A program made the translations under genes and the position numbers. Positions 28,399-36,843 of a DNA stretch of 64,000 nucleotides are shown one piece after another (within the stretch, counting starts at the first letter, position 1; every line of letters begins with the position of its first letter). The notes below the pieces were generated by a model. That model saw nothing but the letters and a program-made list of their open reading frames with translations. It did no database searches and was not told the origin of the DNA. The stretch is from contig NZ_AXAS01000020.1 of the NCBI RefSeq assembly GCF_000472925.1, forward strand, positions 115,467 to 179,466. The letters are read 5' to 3'. Origin of the DNA: Bradyrhizobium sp. Ec3.3 (GTDB lineage Bacteria; Pseudomonadota; Alphaproteobacteria; Rhizobiales; Xanthobacteraceae).

Positions 28399-29994
28399 AT
28401 GCAAAGCGAACCCGTGACCGTCAGGCGACGTGATCTTCTTGCGCTGATCGGTACGGTGGCCGGCAGCGCGGCCATGTATCATGCGATGACGAGCCTCGGG
28501 CTCGCGTCGGAGTCGCGCTACAAGGGCCCGATTCGGCTCGAAGGCGATCCCAGAGGCGCCTCCGTGCTCGTGCTTGGCGCGGGCCTTGCCGGTATGACCG
28601 CGGCGCTCGAGCTACGCAAGGCCGGGTACACTGTCCAGATCCTTGAATTCAACGCTCGCCCCGGCGGCCGCAACTGGACGCTGCGGGGCGGCGATGCCTT
28701 CACCGAGCTCGGCGGCCACAAGCAGGTGTGCGAGTTCGAGGATGGTCTCTATCTCAATCCGGGGCCGTGGCGTATTCCCTATCATCACCGCGCGCTGCTC
28801 GATTATTGCAGGCGCCTGGGCATCGCGCTCGAGCCGTTCAATCAGCTCAATCACAACGCTTTGCTGCATTCGGTGCGCGCCTTCGGCGGCAAACCGCAGC
28901 GCCTGCGCGCCGTGAAGGCGGATTTCCAGGGCCAGATCGCCGAGCTGCTCGCAAAGGTGACGCAGCAGGGCAAGCTCGACGAGACCGTGTCGAAGGAGGA
29001 CCAGGAGATCCTGCTCCAGGCGCTGCGCTCCTGGGGCGCGCTCGACAATGGCTATGGTTACAAGGCCAATCTGATCTCGGCGGAATTTCGCGGCTACACC
29101 AAGGATCCCGGCGGCGGATTGACGGCGATGCCGGAGCCGAGCGAGCCGGTTGGTCTGTCGGAGGTGCTGAAGTCGCGGCTCTGGCGTTATTTGCGCGGCT
29201 TTGCGCACTACAATTTCCAGACCACGATGTTTCAGCCGGTTGGCGGCATGGACATGATCGGCAAGGCCTTTGCCAAGGAGGTCGGCGATCTCATCCGCTA
29301 CAACGCCAAGGTGACGCAGATCCAGCAGGACGCGCGCGGCGTCACCGTCAGCTATGTCGATGCCAAGAATCCTGGCGCGGTGCAGCAGGTGCACGCCGAC
29401 TGGTGCGTCTGCACCATCCCGCTGACGATCCTGAGCCAGTTGCCGCTCGACGTCAGCGCCGCAATGAAATCGGCGATCGATGCCGTTCCCTATGCCGCGT
29501 CCGTGAAGATCGGCCTGCAATTCAAGCGCCGATTCTGGGAGGAGGACGAGGCGATCTATGGCGGCATCAGCTACACCGACCTGCCGATCCGCCAGATCGC
29601 CTATCCCAATTACGACTACAACCGCGCCGGGCGCGGTGTCCTGCTCGGCGCCTATCTGTTCGACGGTCCGAACTCCTACGAATTCACCGCGATGTCGCCG
29701 GCCGAGCGGGTCGCGCGCGCCGTCGAGTTCGGCGCCGTCATTCACCCGCAATACAAGAGCGAATTCGAAAACGGCATCGCGGTCGCCTGGCATCGGGTGC
29801 CCTTCGTGCTCGGTTGCGCCGGCGACTGGAGCGACGAGGCGCGCGCCGCGCATTACAACAACCTCTGCCAGATCGACGGCCGCATCGCGCTCGCGGGCGA
29901 GCACGCCTCCGCGCTTCCAGCCTGGCAGGAGGGCGCGATCCTCTCCGCGCTCGATGCGATTGCGCGGCTGCATGACCGCGTGGTGAGGACGTGA
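28399..29994 (+). CDS. Tat-exported flavin amine oxidase
   Basis: FAD-dependent amine or amino-acid oxidase, 531 residues. The N-terminus has a twin-arginine motif (VTVRRRDLLALIGTVAGSAA), so the folded enzyme is likely exported by Tat. The dinucleotide site is VLVLGAGLAGMTAALELRKA, followed by the EFNARPGGRNW motif typical of monoamine and L-amino-acid oxidases. The C-terminus has the second FAD motif IALAGEHASALPAWQEGAIL. ATG 28399 begins the Tat signal; an in-frame ATG 22 codons upstream is less suitable. Its stop overlaps the cytochrome c start by one base, and a RidA-like gene follows, forming a three-gene exported redox module. The substrate is unknown. Confidence 0.92.
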   Translation: MQSEPVTVRRRDLLALIGTVAGSAAMYHAMTSLGLASESRYKGPIRLEGDPRGASVLVLGAGLAGMTAALELRKAGYTVQILEFNARPGGRNWTLRGGDAFTELGGHKQVCEFEDGLYLNPGPWRIPYHHRALLDYCRRLGIALEPFNQLNHNALLHSVRAFGGKPQRLRAVKADFQGQIAELLAKVTQQGKLDETVSKEDQEILLQALRSWGALDNGYGYKANLISAEFRGYTKDPGGGLTAMPEPSEPVGLSEVLKSRLWRYLRGFAHYNFQTTMFQPVGGMDMIGKAFAKEVGDLIRYNAKVTQIQQDARGVTVSYVDAKNPGAVQQVHADWCVCTIPLTILSQLPLDVSAAMKSAIDAVPYAASVKIGLQFKRRFWEEDEAIYGGISYTDLPIRQIAYPNYDYNRAGRGVLLGAYLFDGPNSYEFTAMSPAERVARAVEFGAVIHPQYKSEFENGIAVAWHRVPFVLGCAGDWSDEARAAHYNNLCQIDGRIALAGEHASALPAWQEGAILSALDAIARLHDRVVRT

Positions 29995-30416
29995 TGGGTC
30001 AGGGCTTTCGACGGGTGCGATGGCCGGTGCGGCTTGCCTTGTCGGCAGTCATGATGCTGTCGGCAACCGCGCGGGCGCATGACGGCCCCGAAAACCGCAT
30101 CTTCAGCTCGGGCTTCAATTTTGCGGAGACCACGGGCGAGGAGCTGTTCACCAATGTCTGCCAGGGCTGCCACATGCCTGATGCCGGTGGGGCCTCCGGC
30201 GCCGGCGTCTATCCGTCGCTCGTCGCCGACAAGAATCTGGAAGCACGCGGCTATCCCGTCTATCTCGTGCTCAACGGCCGGCGCGCCATGCCGCCGTTCG
30301 GCGAGATGATGACGGACGCGCAGATCGCTGCCGTCGTGAATTATCTGCGTACGCATTTCGGCAATGCTTACGATGATGCAGTGACGGCGAACGAGGTGAG
30401 GGACGCGCGTCGCTGA
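29994..30416 (+). CDS. Exported class I cytochrome c
   Basis: A 140-residue periplasmic electron carrier. A signal peptide (MGQGFRRVRWPVRLALSAVM..., cut near ARA) precedes a mono-haem domain with the binding motif VCQGCHMPD (CxxCH) and a likely Met ligand in RRAMPPFGEM. The helix DAQIAAVVNYLRTHFGN is the usual C-terminal cytochrome c helix. It starts inside the amine oxidase stop (TGATG), so translation is coupled. It probably accepts electrons from that oxidase, which would then act as a dehydrogenase rather than an H2O2-producing oxidase. Confidence 0.93.
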   Translation: MGQGFRRVRWPVRLALSAVMMLSATARAHDGPENRIFSSGFNFAETTGEELFTNVCQGCHMPDAGGASGAGVYPSLVADKNLEARGYPVYLVLNGRRAMPPFGEMMTDAQIAAVVNYLRTHFGNAYDDAVTANEVRDARR

Positions 30417-30439
30417 CGTCCTGGCAAGAGGGGGAACCA

Positions 30440-30934
30440 ATGAATTTCAGAACCGCCGCCGTCATTGGCGCGTTGCTTGCGATTGCCCATGCGGGCACGA
30501 CTCACGCCGAGGTCATCCGGCATCCCATTCCGAACTCGACCTTTCCGATCGCGCAGGCCGTGCAAGTCACCGGCAATGCCACGACCTATTATGTCAGCGG
30601 CCAGGTGCCGCCGGTCGCCAACAAGGATGCCGATCCGCAAAGCCGGGAGGCCTATGGCGACACCAAGACACAGACGGTCGGCGTGCTCAACCGCATCAAG
30701 GGCATTTTGGAGGGGCTCGGCCTCACCATGGGCGACGTGGTGAAGATGCAGGTCTTCCTGGTGCACAATGCGTCGGCACCGATGGACTTCAAGGCCTTCA
30801 TGGAGGGCTACACCCAGTTCTTCGGCGGCAGCCAGCCCAACCTGCCGGCCCGCTCGGTGGTCGGCGTCGCCGCGCTCGCCAATCCCGGCTTCCTGGTCGA
30901 GATCGAGGTGATCGCTGTCAAGGACGCGAAATAG
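30440..30934 (+). CDS. Exported RidA-family (YjgF/YER057c/UK114) protein
   Basis: RidA-family enamine/imine deaminase fold, here 164 residues because it carries a signal peptide (MNFRTAAVIGALLAIAHAGT, cut near HAE). The core has the family blocks YYVSGQVPPVANKDA, QTVGVLNRIKGILEGLGLTM, VVKMQVFLVHN and PARSVVGVAALANPG. RidA proteins normally work in the cytosol, so export is notable. GGGGGAACC precedes ATG 30440, 23 bases after the cytochrome stop. It probably hydrolyses reactive imines released by the amine oxidase. Confidence 0.9.
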   Translation: MNFRTAAVIGALLAIAHAGTTHAEVIRHPIPNSTFPIAQAVQVTGNATTYYVSGQVPPVANKDADPQSREAYGDTKTQTVGVLNRIKGILEGLGLTMGDVVKMQVFLVHNASAPMDFKAFMEGYTQFFGGSQPNLPARSVVGVAALANPGFLVEIEVIAVKDAK

Positions 30935-31030
30935 GCCGGGGGCGGTTGCAAAAACGGCAGAACGATCTCGCTTGCCAAAGCGCGCCTTCCGCTGTCTGAA
31001 TTCAGCGAGGCCGCATTTCGGGAGCGCGCG

Positions 31031-32470
31031 ATGAAGAAGACGATCACCAAGAATAATATCTCGTGTAGGAAGGCTCTACTCTCAACGGCCGTCGCGGCCC
31101 TGCTACTCGCCGGCGGAGCGGCCGCCGCCGAAGGCCTGAGCCCGCAACAGCAGCTCTCCCACGACGTCTACAAGGAGCTCGTCGAGATCGACACCACCAC
31201 CGCGACCGGCGACACCGCGCGCGCGGCCGAAGCGATGGCGACGCGGCTGAAGGCGGCGGGCCTTCCCGATTCGGACGTGCAGGTCTTCTCGCCCGCGCCG
31301 CGCAAGGGCAACCTGGTCGCCCGCCTGCACGGGAGCGGTGCGCGCAAGCCGATCCTGCTGGTCGCGCATCTCGACGTCGTGCCGGCGCTGCGCGAGGACT
31401 GGTCGGTCGATCCGTTCAAGTTCACCGAGAAGGATGGCTACTACTACGGTCGCGGCACGGCCGACGACAAGCACATGGCGTCCGCCTTCATCACCAGCCT
31501 GATTCGGTTCAAGCAGGAGGGCTATAAGCCCGACCGCGACATCATTGTCGCGCTGGAGACGGACGAGGAGATCTTCGACCGCGACGGTCTCGGCATCCAG
31601 TGGCTGATCAAGAACAAGCGGGACCTCATCGACGCCGAGTTCGCGCTCAACGAGGGCGCCGGCGTTGGCCTGAAGGACGGCAAGCCGATTCGCGTCGGCG
31701 TCCAGACCAGCGAAAAGATCCCCGTCAGCTTCCAGCTCGACGTCACCGATCCCGGCGGCCACAGCTCGGTACCGCGCAAGAGCAACGCGATCTACAAGCT
31801 CGCCGAAGGCCTCGTGCGTCTGTCCAAGTTCAACTTTCCGCTCAAGCTGAACGCCACCACGCGCGGCTATTTCGAGAAGAGCGCGCAGTTCGAGAACGAC
31901 CAGACCGCAGCCGACATGCGCGCCGTGATGTCCGACAAGCCCGATCCGGCGGCGCTGTCTTTCGTGCGGCTCGCTGCGAACCCCGTCTACAACGCTCAGC
32001 TCCGCACCACCTGCGTTGCGACCATGCTGCAGGGCGGGCATGCCATCAACGCGCTGCCGCAGTCGGCGAGTGCCAAGGTCAATTGCCGCATCATGCCGGG
32101 AGAGCCCGTCGAGGAGGTCAAGGCGACGTTGGAGCAGGTGCTGGCGGATCCCGACATCAAGCTGACGCAGATCGATACGGCGGTCATCAGCGCGCCCAGC
32201 GAGCTGCACGAGGAGATCATGGGCGCGATCGAAAAGCTCTCGGGCGAATTCTTCCCCGGCGCCATCGTGCTCCCGGTCATGAGTTCCGGCGCCACCGACG
32301 GCAGCTACCTGCGCAATGCGGGCATCCCGACCTACGGCCATTCCGGCATGGCGATCGACATCGGGGAGAACCGCATCCACGGCAAGGACGAGCGTGTTCC
32401 CGTGGCGTCGTTCTACAAGGGACAAGAGTACCTTCACCGGCTCGTCAAAACGCTGGCAGGCGGTTTCTGA
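31031..32470 (+). CDS. Exported M20-family metallopeptidase
   Basis: Zinc-dependent exopeptidase or deacylase family, 479 residues with a signal peptide (cut near AAAA after LLLAGG). Metal-binding blocks are LLVAHLDVVPA (His), YGRGTADDKHM (bridging Asp), ALETDEEIFD (catalytic Glu pair) and a late GHSGM-type His. The dimerisation domain is seen at about 215-340 (TDPGGHSSVPRKSNAIYKLA). It is annotated in many relatives as M20/M25/M40 peptidase; substrate is unknown. It lies 96 bases after the RidA-like gene and may be transcribed separately. Confidence 0.92.
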   Translation: MKKTITKNNISCRKALLSTAVAALLLAGGAAAAEGLSPQQQLSHDVYKELVEIDTTTATGDTARAAEAMATRLKAAGLPDSDVQVFSPAPRKGNLVARLHGSGARKPILLVAHLDVVPALREDWSVDPFKFTEKDGYYYGRGTADDKHMASAFITSLIRFKQEGYKPDRDIIVALETDEEIFDRDGLGIQWLIKNKRDLIDAEFALNEGAGVGLKDGKPIRVGVQTSEKIPVSFQLDVTDPGGHSSVPRKSNAIYKLAEGLVRLSKFNFPLKLNATTRGYFEKSAQFENDQTAADMRAVMSDKPDPAALSFVRLAANPVYNAQLRTTCVATMLQGGHAINALPQSASAKVNCRIMPGEPVEEVKATLEQVLADPDIKLTQIDTAVISAPSELHEEIMGAIEKLSGEFFPGAIVLPVMSSGATDGSYLRNAGIPTYGHSGMAIDIGENRIHGKDERVPVASFYKGQEYLHRLVKTLAGGF

Positions 32471-32564
32471 GCCTGCGAAAGGCTTGTGAATCGGGGATCG
32501 GCTTCGGTAGCTGGTAACCCTGATGACAATCTGCCGCTGGAAATCCGCCTCGCGCCTCCTAAAT

Positions 32565-32582
32565 AAGGGTAAAATTGCCCTT
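32565..32582. promoter_or_regulatory. Short inverted repeat near the ribosome site of the 136-residue gene
   Basis: AAGGG / CCCTT arms around TAAAATTG, 9 bases upstream of the AGGAGG site of the next gene, in an AT-rich patch. It may be an operator. The evidence is slight. Confidence 0.3.
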
Positions 32583-32605
32583 AATTGAATTTCAGGAGGC
32601 GTCTC

Positions 32606-33016
32606 TTGGTCCTGAAAAGCGTTTCATTCGGCCTCGCCACCGCGCTCATGCTCGCATGCGGCAGCGCGGCGATGGCCGACGACTATAAGCCTGACGAATA
32701 TCTCGGCCTCGATCTCTCCAAGGCGGTGCTGTCGCCGAAGCGGCTTGGCCCTGCGACGCAATTCGCGCCGGTCCAGGTGGAAGCACGAAGTGATGCGGCG
32801 CGTGCCGTGCCTGACGTCACGCCGAAGGCGGTCGTGACCGAGCACGTGAAGGCGCCGGAGCCGCGGGTTGCTCAAACGAAGAGGGCGCAACCGCGTGGCG
32901 CTGCCCGCACCAGGCTTGCGCATCGGCACGCGAATCCGCTGGACGCGCAGGCGATGGACACGCGCATCCAGACCTGGCCGTGCAGGTCGGGCGGCATCTG
33001 CAACTGGAAACATTAG
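32606..33016 (+). CDS. Exported protein of unknown function
   Basis: A 136-residue protein starting at TTG 32606, six bases after a perfect AGGAGG; the frame also opens at TTG 32585 but that lies before the ribosome site. A signal peptide (VLKSVSFGLATALMLACGSA, cut near AMA) precedes DDYKPDEYLGLDLSKAVLSP, then a basic Ala/Arg-rich middle and a C-terminal CRSGGICNW with two cysteines. I do not know a named family. The stop codon TAG is the first triplet of repeat copy A2, so the 3' end of the gene may have been shaped by the repeat. Confidence 0.78.
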   Translation: MVLKSVSFGLATALMLACGSAAMADDYKPDEYLGLDLSKAVLSPKRLGPATQFAPVQVEARSDAARAVPDVTPKAVVTEHVKAPEPRVAQTKRAQPRGAARTRLAHRHANPLDAQAMDTRIQTWPCRSGGICNWKH

Positions 33017-33112
33017 AGCATGATCCGGACCCGAAGGGCCGCGCTAGCGCAAAGTGTGAAGCGGTTTTCCCTCGCGACAAACGCGGAACGCGTTTGCGCG
33101 GAGATCATGCTC
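33016..33112. repeat. Palindromic repeat, copy A2 (module 1, long form)
   Basis: Arms GAGCATGATC / GATCATGCTC at the ends with the same AAAGTGTGAAGCGGTTTTCC core as copy A1. It has an extra CTCGCGACAAACGCGG...CGCGTTTGCGCG segment shared with copy A3 and a second insert at 33026-33050 unique to this copy. Confidence 0.88.
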
Positions 33113-33228
33113 AAATAATTAGGCGTCATCCGCCCGTCGCAAAACGGTAGGCGCGGAGTCAAAAAACCGTCGGCCTGGAGTCAAGGAGCACAGGCACCTT
33201 TCGTCGCGATTCGACGAAGGTTTCCTGA

Positions 33229-34803
33229 ATGGCAACGCTCCGCGCCTCGCGCGCATGGACCCGGCGGCAGTTTCTGGTCCGCTCCACATCCTCCCTCGCG
33301 CTCGCTGGTCTCGGCTCTCGCGCCAAACCATATCTCAGCCGCGCCGCCGATCGTCCGCTGATCGCAGGCGGCATTCAGTCGGGCGACGTGTCCGAAGGCT
33401 CTGCCGTCATCTGGGCGCGCGCCGACCGGCCTGCGCGGATGCGGGTCGAATGTGCCACAGCCGAAAGCTTCAAGACGATCCTGTGCACGGCAACCACTGA
33501 CGCGCTGCCAGACGCCGACTTCACCTCAAAGGTGCTGCTGCGTGACCTGCCGCCCGGACAGGACATCTTCTACCGTGTGCGCTTCGACGACATCGCGACC
33601 GGCGTTGCCGGCGAGACGCGTACCGGACATTTCCGCACTGCGCCGGCCGCAGGCCAGTCGATCTCGTTCGTATGGTCCGGCGATACCGCCGGGCAAGGAT
33701 GGGGCATCGATACGTCTCGCGGCGGCATGCGCAGCTATCGTACCATGCTCGACAACCGTCCGGATTTCTTCATCCATTCCGGCGACCACATCTATGCCGA
33801 CTGCACCATTCCTGCCGAGTTGAAGCTGCCGAACGGCAAGATCTGGCGCAACCTCGTCACCGAAGAGAAATCGGAAGTCGCGCACACGCTGGCGCAGTTC
33901 CGCGGCAATTACAAATACAATCACCTCGACGAGAATTTCCGCGCCTTCCATGCGGAGGTGCCGATGTTCGCGCAATGGGACGACCACGAGGTCACCAACG
34001 ACTGGTCGCCCTATGGCAGCGTCGATGAGACCGGTTTTGATGCCGACGGCACCTCACGCCTGGTCGCGCGCGCGAGGCGTGCGTTTTTCGACTTCATGCC
34101 GATTCGCGAGATCCGGCAGCAGCAAGGCCGCATTTATCGGAAAATTGCCTACGGACCGCTGCTCGACGTCTTCATGATCGACATGCGCAGCTATCGCGAC
34201 GGCACCTGGAACAAGGGCGAGGAGCACGACGGCTGGATCCTGGGCCGTGATCAGCTTGCCTGGCTGAAGCGGGAGCTCGCCGCTTCGCGCGCGACCTGGA
34301 AGGTGATCGCGGCCGACCTGCCGATCGGCCTGATCAGCCTCGATGCCGTCGCGCTCGGCGATGGTCCGCCCGATCGGCGCGAGCACGAGATCGCGGACCT
34401 GCTCTCCTTCATCAGGCGCGCCGGCGTGCGCAACACTGTCTGGCTCACCGCTGACATGCACTACACCGCCGCGCATTACTACGATCCCAACCGCGCGGTG
34501 TTCTCCGATTTCGAGCCGTTCTGGGAATTCGTCTCAGGTCCCCTCCATGCCGGCACCTGGGGGCCGGGCGAACTCGACAACACCTTTGGACCCGTCGCGA
34601 TGTACCAGCGCGGTTGTAGCGCCGAGCAGGGCGAGAACCTTGCGCCTTGCTTCGGGCTCCAGTTCTTCGGCTGCGTCGACATTGACGGCGGCACGGAGGT
34701 CATGACCGTGACGCTGAAGGACGTCGACAATCGCGACCTCTGGTCGGTCAACATCCTCCCGCGGCCGCAAGTGCGGCCCGCTTTGGTGGCACAGCATTCG
34801 TAA
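33229..34803 (+). CDS. PhoD-like Tat-exported alkaline phosphatase/phosphodiesterase
   Basis: Periplasmic metallo-phosphoesterase of the PhoD family, 524 residues. The Tat signal is WTRRQFLVRSTSSLALAGLG. An N-terminal Fn3-like PhoD_N domain (about 45-140) begins IAGGIQSGDVSEGSAVIWAR. The metal site blocks are VWSGDTAGQG, FIHSGDHIYADC, AQWDDHEVTNDW and LTADMHYTAAHYY. The length and motif order match PhoD phosphatases that release phosphate from organic esters. No PHO box is evident upstream. A small inverted repeat ends the transcript at 34818. Confidence 0.93.
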   Translation: MATLRASRAWTRRQFLVRSTSSLALAGLGSRAKPYLSRAADRPLIAGGIQSGDVSEGSAVIWARADRPARMRVECATAESFKTILCTATTDALPDADFTSKVLLRDLPPGQDIFYRVRFDDIATGVAGETRTGHFRTAPAAGQSISFVWSGDTAGQGWGIDTSRGGMRSYRTMLDNRPDFFIHSGDHIYADCTIPAELKLPNGKIWRNLVTEEKSEVAHTLAQFRGNYKYNHLDENFRAFHAEVPMFAQWDDHEVTNDWSPYGSVDETGFDADGTSRLVARARRAFFDFMPIREIRQQQGRIYRKIAYGPLLDVFMIDMRSYRDGTWNKGEEHDGWILGRDQLAWLKRELAASRATWKVIAADLPIGLISLDAVALGDGPPDRREHEIADLLSFIRRAGVRNTVWLTADMHYTAAHYYDPNRAVFSDFEPFWEFVSGPLHAGTWGPGELDNTFGPVAMYQRGCSAEQGENLAPCFGLQFFGCVDIDGGTEVMTVTLKDVDNRDLWSVNILPRPQVRPALVAQHS

Positions 34804-34817
34804 ATGGAGCGCGGAGT

Positions 34818-34848
34818 CGTCATGCCCGGGACAAGACTGGGCATGACG
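34818..34848. terminator. Inverted repeat after the PhoD-like gene
   Basis: Perfect 10-bp arms CGTCATGCCC / GGGCATGACG around GGGACAAGACT, 15 bases after the stop. It is also a fragment of the GTCATGCCCGGG type of dispersed repeat common in this genus, so it may have been recruited as a terminator. Confidence 0.55.
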
Positions 34849-35008
34849 ATGTGAAGCAGCGGACACGCTAACCGGTTCTTGATTGGCTGCTCCGCGATCG
34901 GCTCGCTATAGTGCTCACCCCGCCATCGCTCTTCCACCACTGAAAACTCTGCTTGCGCGGCCTTTGCCGGGCGCATCCGGCGGGCTGGAATTCGTCAGGA
35001 GTGTCTCC

Positions 35009-35842
35009 ATGGAAAATCTGAAAATCAAAAATCTGACAATCCACGGCATGAGCATGCCCAAGCTCGGCCTCGGCACGTTCCGCATGCAGGGCGATGCCTG
35101 CCGCGCCGCGGTCGAAAGTGCGCTGTCGCTCGGTTATCGCCACATCGACACCGCCGAAATGTACGCCAATGAGGAGCCGATCGGTGCGGCGATCGCCGCC
35201 GCCGGCGTGCCGCGCGGCGAACTGCACGTCACGACGAAGGTCTGGCACGAGAACCTTGCACCGGACGCGATCCGCCGCGCTTCTGACGCCAGCCTGAACA
35301 AGCTTCGGCTCGACCACGTCGACCTCTATCTCGTGCACTGGCCGTCGCGCAATGCGAACTGGCCTGCGGTTTTCGAGACGCTGATGAAGCTGAAGGAAGA
35401 GGGCCGCACCCGCGCCATCGGCGTCGCCAATTTCAACACCGCGCTGCTCAAGCTCGCGGTCGAGGAGATCAGGGCGCCGATCGCCTGCAACCAGATCGAA
35501 TATCACGTGATGCTCGATCAATCGAAGGTCATCGACTATCTCACCGCAAAATCGATTCCGCTGGTTGCTTATTGCCCGCTCGCGCAGGGACGTATCGCCT
35601 CTGATGCGGTTTTGGGCGAGATCGGCCGCAAGCACAATGCGACCGCGGCGCAGGTCGCGCTGAAGTGGCTGCTCGATCCGAAAGGGGTCGCTGCAATTCC
35701 GAAGGCATCACGGCGAGAGAGCCAGCAGGCCAATCTCGACGCGCTGAAGATCACGCTCGACGACGACGATCGCAGAAAAATCGCGGCGCTGCCGAAGGAC
35801 AGGCGCTGCGTCAATCCCGGCTTCGCGCCGGCGTGGGACTAG
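35009..35842 (+). CDS. Aldo/keto reductase (2,5-diketogluconate reductase-like)
   Basis: NADPH-dependent carbonyl reductase with a TIM barrel, 277 residues. The catalytic tetrad is visible: Asp and Tyr in HIDTAEMYANE, Lys in TTKVWHENL and His in YLVHWPSRN. The cofactor segment near the C-terminus is IPKASRRESQQANLDAL. ATG 35009 has AGGAG eight bases upstream; an in-frame extension of 42 codons upstream is not family-like. The signature matches the bacterial AKR5-type reductases, but substrate cannot be read from sequence. A bidirectional terminator follows. Confidence 0.92.
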   Translation: MENLKIKNLTIHGMSMPKLGLGTFRMQGDACRAAVESALSLGYRHIDTAEMYANEEPIGAAIAAAGVPRGELHVTTKVWHENLAPDAIRRASDASLNKLRLDHVDLYLVHWPSRNANWPAVFETLMKLKEEGRTRAIGVANFNTALLKLAVEEIRAPIACNQIEYHVMLDQSKVIDYLTAKSIPLVAYCPLAQGRIASDAVLGEIGRKHNATAAQVALKWLLDPKGVAAIPKASRRESQQANLDALKITLDDDDRRKIAALPKDRRCVNPGFAPAWD

Positions 35843-35869
35843 TGTCACTGCCTTCCCGTGTACGCAAGG

Positions 35870-35892
35870 AAATGGCCCCGTCGGGGCCATTT
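35870..35892. terminator. Bidirectional intrinsic terminator
   Basis: A perfect 10-bp stem AAATGGCCCC / GGGGCCATTT with a 3-base loop between the convergent aldo/keto reductase and small exported protein genes. Confidence 0.9.
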
Positions 35893-35903
35893 CAGCGTGC
35901 GCA

Positions 35904-36128
35904 TCAGTAGTCGTAGTGGCGATGACCGCGCTTGATCACGACGACCCTGTCGCCGTGATGATGCCAGCCACGATGCATGCCGTAGTCACGGTGCTCGCGG
36001 AATTCGGCCCGGGCGCCGTAGGGGCCGTAATGGTGCTTCTTGATCACCACCGTCTCGGCGCTCGCCACCGTCGGTGCCACGATCGCAAGCGCGCCGAGAG
36101 CCGCGACGACATAGCCAAGCTTCCTCAT
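35904..36128 (-). CDS. Small exported His-rich protein
   Basis: A 74-residue protein with a signal peptide (MRKLGYVVAALGALAIVAPT, cut near ASA). The short mature part is full of His, Tyr, Arg and Lys (VIKKHHYGPYGARAEFREHR, GMHRGWHHHGD). It could bind metal or haem, but nothing more can be said. GGAGGACATC precedes ATG 36128; the frame extends 13 codons upstream of it. An EcfG-type promoter ends 30 bases upstream of the start. Confidence 0.82.
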   Translation of the reverse strand: MRKLGYVVAALGALAIVAPTVASAETVVIKKHHYGPYGARAEFREHRDYGMHRGWHHHGDRVVVIKRGHRHYDY

Positions 36129-36157
36129 GATGTCCTCCTCCAATGAACGCCAATTTA

Positions 36158-36182
36158 AACCGCGCACGCACGCGAACGTTCC
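36158..36182 (-). promoter_or_regulatory. EcfG-type promoter
   Basis: Minus strand GGAAC-N16-GGTT. The predicted start near 36150 leaves a leader of about 22 bases with the GGAGG ribosome site of the gene at 36128. Confidence 0.65.
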
Positions 36183-36235
36183 GGAGGAACTGTGAGGAGA
36201 ATTCTGAACGTCTGTTCAGCTTCGCTTACGCGCGC

Positions 36236-36697
36236 TCACGTGCTGTTGCCGCAGCGGTGCTGCGCAGGCGTCGGAGCGCCGGTCTTGGCGAACGTGCCAT
36301 CGCGGATGGTGTAGTCGCTGCGCTCGCCGCGATTGTAGATCGCGCGCAGGCTGCCGTCCTTCTGTAGCGCGAGGCCGAACTCGCGCGTTTGATGCAGCGC
36401 TGGAAAGAACACCATGATGTTGAGCAGGCCGTCCGCATCGGTCGAGGCCGCCACCACCTCGTTCTCGTCCCTGGCATCACCGAAGTTGCGGCGGTACATC
36501 ACGCGGCCGTCCGGCCTGACTTCGTAGGTGAGCACTGCACCCTTGTCGCGGTCGGGCGGGAGCGAGCAATCGATCGCCCAGGAGCCGAGCAGCCCCCAAT
36601 TGACGATCGTCGCCGCCAGCGTCTCGGCGCCGGCTGTGGATACGAGCACAAGCCAGGCCATCGCGGCCAGCGCGCAGCGGTTCAAACAAAACATCAT
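36236..36697 (-). CDS. Exported protein of unknown function
   Basis: A 153-residue protein with a signal peptide (MMFCLNRCALAAMAWLVLVS, cut near AGA). The beta-rich mature domain contains GLLGSWAIDCSLPPDRDKG, VMYRRNFGD, FALH-like segments (FFPALHQTREFGLALQKDG) and a final cysteine. It resembles small exported lipocalin-like proteins with a GxW motif near the N-terminus (LLGSWAIDC), but that is only a resemblance. Start is ATG 36697 or the next codon. A FixK-type box at 36783 lies between it and the divergent regulator gene. Confidence 0.72.
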   Translation of the reverse strand: MMFCLNRCALAAMAWLVLVSTAGAETLAATIVNWGLLGSWAIDCSLPPDRDKGAVLTYEVRPDGRVMYRRNFGDARDENEVVAASTDADGLLNIMVFFPALHQTREFGLALQKDGSLRAIYNRGERSDYTIRDGTFAKTGAPTPAQHRCGNST

Positions 36698-36782
36698 GTC
36701 TTCAGGAGCCCCGCCTCGAACGAGAGCGAAGTTTAGCATTTCCAGCCTAGTCGTCCACGCCGGTCGGCAATCGTACCGCTAT

Positions 36783-36796
36783 TTGATCCGCGTCAA
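36783..36796. promoter_or_regulatory. FixK/FNR-type box between divergent genes
   Basis: TTGATCCGCGTCAA fits TTGA-N6-TCAA. Its centre (36789.5) would place starts near 36831 on the plus strand (13-base leader to the XRE gene) or near 36748 on the minus strand (51-base leader to the exported protein). Which gene is served is not decided by sequence. Confidence 0.42.
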
Positions 36797-36843
36797 TGAG
36801 CGGACCCGAAGCTGCGCCATAATGCCAGCTTCGGGAGGCGATC

